This document shows, piece after piece, positions 60,339 to 64,000 of a stretch of DNA of 64,000 nucleotides. The DNA comes from G965212005 sp965212005. GTDB taxonomy: Bacteria > Pseudomonadota > Gammaproteobacteria > Porifericomitales > Porifericomitaceae. Made by a program: the position numbers and the translations under genes. A model generated the notes under the pieces. That model saw only the letters and a list, made by a program, of their open reading frames with translations. It ran no database searches and was not told where the DNA came from. The stretch spans positions 372,001-436,000 of the forward strand of contig OZ243038.1 of assembly GCA_965212005.1 (NCBI GenBank). The letters are read 5' to 3'. Every line of letters begins with the position of its first letter. Within the stretch, counting starts at the first letter, position 1.

Positions 60339-61528
60339 GCCCGTTGCCTCACGGCGCCGGCCGCACGCTCGGACAGCAATGCACGCACGGCGGCGGCCGC
60401 CTGCTGATCGGCACCGCGGCCCATTTCGCCGCGCAATTTGCGAAAGATCGCCTGCAGTTCGCTGACGGCGGCCGAATCCTGCAGCCAGGCCAGCAGTGCC
60501 GGCCCCATCCGTTCGGCCCGTACCGCTCCCTGCCAGAATTCAGGCACCAGGGCCCGACCGGCGATGATATTCGGCAAAGAGAAATACGGCGTACGAACCA
60601 GCGCCCGGGCAATACCGGCACTGAGCCAACTCATCCGGTAGGCCACCACCATCGGACGCTGCAGGCACATGGCCTCCAGTGCCGCGGTACCGGAGGCCAG
60701 CAACACCGCGTCCGCCGCCTCCATCACGTCCAGGGAACGGCCCTGCAAAACCTGCAGCGGCAGCCCGGGACAAAGTTCGGCGGCCGCCCGGCGCAGGCGA
60801 TTGCCGTCCGCCGGACTCAGCACGTTGGCCACAAAGCGTAATTCCGGCCGGCGCCGCCAGCACCACTCCGCAGTTTGTAAAAAAGGTTTGCTCAGACGCT
60901 CAAGCTCCGACTGCCGGCTGCCGGGCAACAGTGCGATCAGCGGTCCCTGGATATGCAAGCCGAGCCGGGACCGGGCCGTGCGCGCGTCTACCTGAGACGA
61001 GATCCGATCCGCCAGCGCATGACCCACCAGCCGCACCGGTATGCCGCAATGCCGGTACAGCCGCTCCTCAAACGGAAACAGCACCAGCATCAGGTCCACG
61101 GCCCGGGCAATCCGGCGCAGCCGGTAGCGGCGCCAGGCCCAAACGGACGGGCTGACGTAATGCACGGTCGGAATCCCCGCCCGATGCAGGCGTTCCTCCA
61201 GGCCCAGATTGAATTCCGGAGCGTCAATGCCGACAAAGAGGGTCGGGGGCTGGTCACGGAAATGCCGGTACAACTGCGCCCGGATGCGTAAGATCCGGTA
61301 CAGTCGCCCGAGCAATTCCGTCGTCCCCATCACTGCCAGTTGTGACGCCGAGTGCAGGATTCGGCAACCGGCGGCCTGCATCTGTTCCCCGCCGATGCCT
61401 TCCACCTGCAGATTGGGGCAGGAGCGGCGCAAAGCCCGGATCAGGCCGGCGCCGAGCAGATCACCAGAAGGCTCTCCCGCCACCACGCCAATCCGCAACG
61501 CGGAAGAACCTGCCGCACTATCCCTCAT
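60335..61528 (-). CDS. lpxB: Lipid-A-disaccharide synthase
   Basis: This joins UDP-2,3-diacylglucosamine and lipid X to form the lipid A disaccharide at the inner membrane. In 397 residues it shows GVVAGEPSGDLLGAGLIRAL, the GIDAPEFNLGLE region, VHYVSPSVWAWRRYRLRRI, LLPGSRQSELERL and ASGTAALEAMCLQRPMVVAYR, split as ASGTAALEAM then CLQRPMVVAYR. Upstream of its start a 188-bp gap (61529-61716) separates it from lpxA; a 64-codon frame there has no recognisable product. Confidence 0.94.
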   Translation of the reverse strand: MRDSAAGSSALRIGVVAGEPSGDLLGAGLIRALRRSCPNLQVEGIGGEQMQAAGCRILHSASQLAVMGTTELLGRLYRILRIRAQLYRHFRDQPPTLFVGIDAPEFNLGLEERLHRAGIPTVHYVSPSVWAWRRYRLRRIARAVDLMLVLFPFEERLYRHCGIPVRLVGHALADRISSQVDARTARSRLGLHIQGPLIALLPGSRQSELERLSKPFLQTAEWCWRRRPELRFVANVLSPADGNRLRRAAAELCPGLPLQVLQGRSLDVMEAADAVLLASGTAALEAMCLQRPMVVAYRMSWLSAGIARALVRTPYFSLPNIIAGRALVPEFWQGAVRAERMGPALLAWLQDSAAVSELQAIFRKLRGEMGRGADQQAAAAVRALLSERAAGAVRQRA

Positions 61529-61716
61529 ATCCGATCAAGCCGGCTCCGGCAAAGCGCTCCTGATCCATATAGGGCAGCGCGCGCCCAGCGCGGCACAACG
61601 TGCGCCGGCGCTGCGCACCGGGGCAAGCCAGGCCCATTGCGATCATCACCGGACGACACCCAGGGCGATGGAACGTTCCCGGCGGCCTGCGGCACTGTAC
61701 GGTGGAGCGCACGGCT

Positions 61717-62496
61717 TCAGCGCAGAATGCCGCGCACGGATTTCCGAATGAAGTCCAGCATATGCTGCACCGGGGGATGCTGCTGCGCCAACTGCCCCAA
61801 TTGCCGCAGAGCCTCTTTCTGCCTGAGCCCGCTCCGATAGAAAATGCGGTACGCCTTATTCAGTGCTTTAATCTGCGGCGCGGGAAAGCGGTTTCGGCGC
61901 AAACTCTCAATGTTCAGCCCGACCGGATGCGCCTTGCCGCCCCTCATCACAACTTTCAGGTAAGGCGACGTATCCATCCTCAACGCACAAAACCCGGCGA
62001 GAAAACTGTAGGCTCCAATACGGCAGAATTGATGCACGCCGACGCTGCCGCCGAGCAGGGCATGATCTTCCACGCACACGTGCCCGGCCAACATCACGTT
62101 ATTGGCCAGTATGGCGTGATTGCCGATCATGCAGTCGTGCGCCACGTGTACACAGGCCATGATCCAATTGTCATTGCCCAATACCGTAGTGCCTCCTCCC
62201 TGCTCGGTGCCACGGTTGATGCTGCAGTATTCCCGAATCGTGTTGCGGTCGCCGATCTGCAACAGGCTGCGCTCGCCCCGGCGATACTTCATGTCCTGCG
62301 GATCATCCCCTATAGAGCAGAACGGGTAGAACCGGTTATCCCTGCCGATCCGGCTCGGCCCCCGGATGACGGCGTGCGGACCGATCTCGGTGCCCTCCCC
62401 AATCTCGACGCGCTCACCGATGACCGCGTGCGGACCCACCCGCACTCCTTCCGCAAGCCGGGCGTCCGGATGAATAATCGCGGTAGGATCGATCAA
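61717..62496 (-). CDS. lpxA: UDP-N-acetylglucosamine acyltransferase
   Basis: This is the first enzyme of lipid A synthesis, acylating UDP-GlcNAc from acyl-ACP. The 259-residue protein is a left-handed beta helix of hexapeptides: IDPTAIIHPDARLAEGVRVG, IGEGTEIGPHAVIRG, then CVHVAHDCMIGNHAILANNV, which contains the catalytic His. GGSVGVHQFCRIGAYSFL follows. Its start overlaps the fabZ stop by four bases. Confidence 0.95.
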   Translation of the reverse strand: MIDPTAIIHPDARLAEGVRVGPHAVIGERVEIGEGTEIGPHAVIRGPSRIGRDNRFYPFCSIGDDPQDMKYRRGERSLLQIGDRNTIREYCSINRGTEQGGGTTVLGNDNWIMACVHVAHDCMIGNHAILANNVMLAGHVCVEDHALLGGSVGVHQFCRIGAYSFLAGFCALRMDTSPYLKVVMRGGKAHPVGLNIESLRRNRFPAPQIKALNKAYRIFYRSGLRQKEALRQLGQLAQQHPPVQHMLDFIRKSVRGILR

Positions 62497-62966
62497 GTAT
62501 CCGGGGCCAAAACGATCAACAACTCAGAGGAGGCAACCAGTTTCCCGCGCACCCTGGCCTGGGCCTGCATCCTGGTGACCCTTTGCTTTCTTTTGAGCAA
62601 TTCCACCTCAACTTCGAGTTGATCCCCAGGCAACACCAAACGCCTGAGGCGCAGTTTATCGAGGCCCGCCAGGTAAAAGTAAATGGAATCGGAACGGACC
62701 CCTGCACCGTACAGGGACAGGTAATCCAGGATGCCGCCCGCCTGCGCCATGACTTCAATGATCAGCACGCCCGGCATAATCGCCCGGGAGGGAAAATGCC
62801 CCTGGAAAAAGGGCTCATTCATCGTGACGTTCTTGATCCCGCGCAGGAAACGGCCTGCATCCCACGCCAGCACCCGGTCGATCATCAGAAAAGGATAGCG
62901 GTGCGGCAACACCGCCTTAAGCTGATCCGCTTCTATGATTTGCGATACGGGTACGTCGGTACTCAT
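62493..62966 (-). CDS. fabZ: 3-hydroxyacyl-ACP dehydratase
   Basis: This dehydrates 3-hydroxyacyl-ACP in fatty acid elongation and shares its substrate with LpxA. The hot-dog fold motifs are LPHRYPFLMIDRVL, NVTMNEPFFQGHFPSRAIMPG (catalytic His, split as NVTMNEPFFQ then GHFPSRAIMPG), and GVLIIEVMAQAGGIL with the catalytic Glu. It is 157 residues. It lies about 94 bp downstream of lpxD. Confidence 0.95.
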   Translation of the reverse strand: MSTDVPVSQIIEADQLKAVLPHRYPFLMIDRVLAWDAGRFLRGIKNVTMNEPFFQGHFPSRAIMPGVLIIEVMAQAGGILDYLSLYGAGVRSDSIYFYLAGLDKLRLRRLVLPGDQLEVEVELLKRKQRVTRMQAQARVRGKLVASSELLIVLAPDT

Positions 62967-63060
62967 CGCCCCGCCCGGACCATGCGGGCAACCTCTGCGG
63001 GGCCCGACCGGCGCCGCTGAAACAAGGACAGAAGGCTCCGCATTGGCTGTCCTCCCGCCG

Positions 63061-64000
63061 TCAGACGTTCCCGGCTTTCGGGGGGGGATCCAGCGGGGCG
63101 GAGTGCGCCTCCCCAGCGCCGGAGGCGGCCTGAAAAAATTTGCGCTCGCGCGAAAATCGTTCCAGGCGCATGAAACGGATTAAATTGCGCTTCCAGGTCT
63201 GGATCTCCATTACGTGCACGGTTGAACTATACTTGCCTGGCTTGCTGAGCGAGTACGCTACTGTAGAGCCACCATTGACAATGACACGATCGGCAAGCTC
63301 AATGTGTCCGTTGATCATGCAGGCACCGCCGATCTGACAATGCTCCCCGATCCTGGTACTGCCGGCAACGCCGACACAGCCAGCGATCGCTGTGTGTGCG
63401 CCGATGCACACATTATGTCCAATCTGGACCTGGTTATCAATTTTTACCCCGTCCCCAATGACGGTGTTGTCCAGGGCGCCCCGGTCTATCGTGGAATTCG
63501 CGCCAATCTCGACCCCGTCACCAATCACCACCGTGCCCAGCTGGGGGATCTTCAGCCACTCGCTGCCGACATAGGCAAAGCCGAAGCCGTCGGCGCCGAT
63601 CACCACGCCGGGATGCAAAATAGTGTCGCATCCAAGCTGCACGCGATCCAGCAGGCTGACCGCGGACACCAGCCGCGACCGGGCGCCGACCCGAACCCCG
63701 CGACCGACCCGGCAGCCGGGTCCAAGCACCACTTCCGCCTCGATCACCGCGTTCTCTTCCACCACCGTGTAAGCGCCCACCTGTACCGAGTCGTCCAGCT
63801 GGGCGGAAATGGCAATCAATGCGGTAGGATGCACACCCGCAACCACCTTGGGCTCAGCCGTCAACAACCTGGCTGCCTTCGCGTAACCCAGGTACGGATC
63901 GTCCATCACCAGGGCGTCCACCGAGCAGTCCGCCAGGTAACGTGGCGACAAGATGACGGCCGCCGCCTGCGTTGATTTCAAGTATTGGCGAAAGCTGCGG
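63061..64000 (-). CDS. lpxD: UDP-3-O-acylglucosamine N-acyltransferase (5' end cut off)
   Basis: This adds the N-linked hydroxyacyl chain in lipid A synthesis. A C-terminal left-handed beta helix is clear (GVVIGADGFGFAYVG, STIDRGALDNTVIGDGVKID, IGHNVCIGAHTAIAGCVGVA with the catalytic His), and FIKQ-type tail residues are replaced by an Ala/Pro/Gly-rich end. The frame is open to the right edge, reading RSFRQYLKSTQAAAVIL. The start therefore lies outside; roughly 30 residues are missing. Confidence 0.93.
   Translation of the reverse strand, partial: RSFRQYLKSTQAAAVILSPRYLADCSVDALVMDDPYLGYAKAARLLTAEPKVVAGVHPTALIAISAQLDDSVQVGAYTVVEENAVIEAEVVLGPGCRVGRGVRVGARSRLVSAVSLLDRVQLGCDTILHPGVVIGADGFGFAYVGSEWLKIPQLGTVVIGDGVEIGANSTIDRGALDNTVIGDGVKIDNQVQIGHNVCIGAHTAIAGCVGVAGSTRIGEHCQIGGACMINGHIELADRVIVNGGSTVAYSLSKPGKYSSTVHVMEIQTWKRNLIRFMRLERFSRERKFFQAASGAGEAHSAPLDPPPKAGNV

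Noticed and set aside
61518..61712. 64-codon open frame between lpxA and lpxB
   Set aside because: It overlaps the start of lpxB, shows no ribosome-binding site and has no recognisable product.

Overview
The window is a GC-rich chromosomal segment of a gammaproteobacterium. The call rests on gene order: surE-pcm-nlpD-rpoS, lpxD-fabZ-lpxA-lpxB-rnhB-dnaE-accA-tilS and mltD/yafS-like/rnhA/dnaQ are blocks typical of that class. The genus cannot be told from the sequence. No phage, insertion sequence, CRISPR array, rRNA or tRNA was recognised.

Left third (1-22260): a two-partner secretion locus read leftward. A giant adhesin gene (about 18 kb, almost 6000 codons) is followed by its outer-membrane TpsB transporter (1974-3911), then by the start of a second exoprotein gene that runs off the left edge. 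The two exoproteins share a near-identical signal peptide, TPS secretion domain and upstream leader of about 1.9 kb, so one transporter appears to serve two exoproteins. Most of the giant protein is aspartate/glycine-rich repeats: a long, rearranged array, then fifteen periods of exactly 324 bp (108 aa).

Middle (22.4-34.7 kb): grxD, dnaQ, rnhA, a YafS-like methyltransferase, mltD and aas. Next comes a leftward three-gene periplasmic operon (pseudoazurin, a MoxJ/XoxJ-like binding protein, and an unknown exported protein). It is followed by an unusual 1.3-kb locus of four tandem units, each carrying a 13-bp minisatellite of different copy number and a hairpin. Beside it is a histone H1-like gene with fifteen KKKAG pentapeptides, its own promoter and a strong hairpin at the predicted 5' end of the transcript.

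Right half (34.8-64 kb): mostly housekeeping. It holds an Mth938-like gene, rpoS-nlpD-pcm-surE, argD-argF, a urate hydroxylase-like membrane protein, a predicted 30-residue membrane peptide with its own promoter, an orphan pqqB behind moaD-moaE, aceA, clpS-clpA, a second exported PCMT, lolC-lolD, tsaB, an O-methyltransferase, a small CxxC protein, tilS, accA, dnaE, rnhB and the lipid A genes lpxB, lpxA, fabZ and lpxD (cut by the right edge).

The parts most worth follow-up are the tpsA-tpsB-tpsA' locus, the nested 13-bp repeat locus at 32067-33400, and the orphan PQQ/cupredoxin pieces. All product calls come from reading translated sequence by eye; no database search was run.
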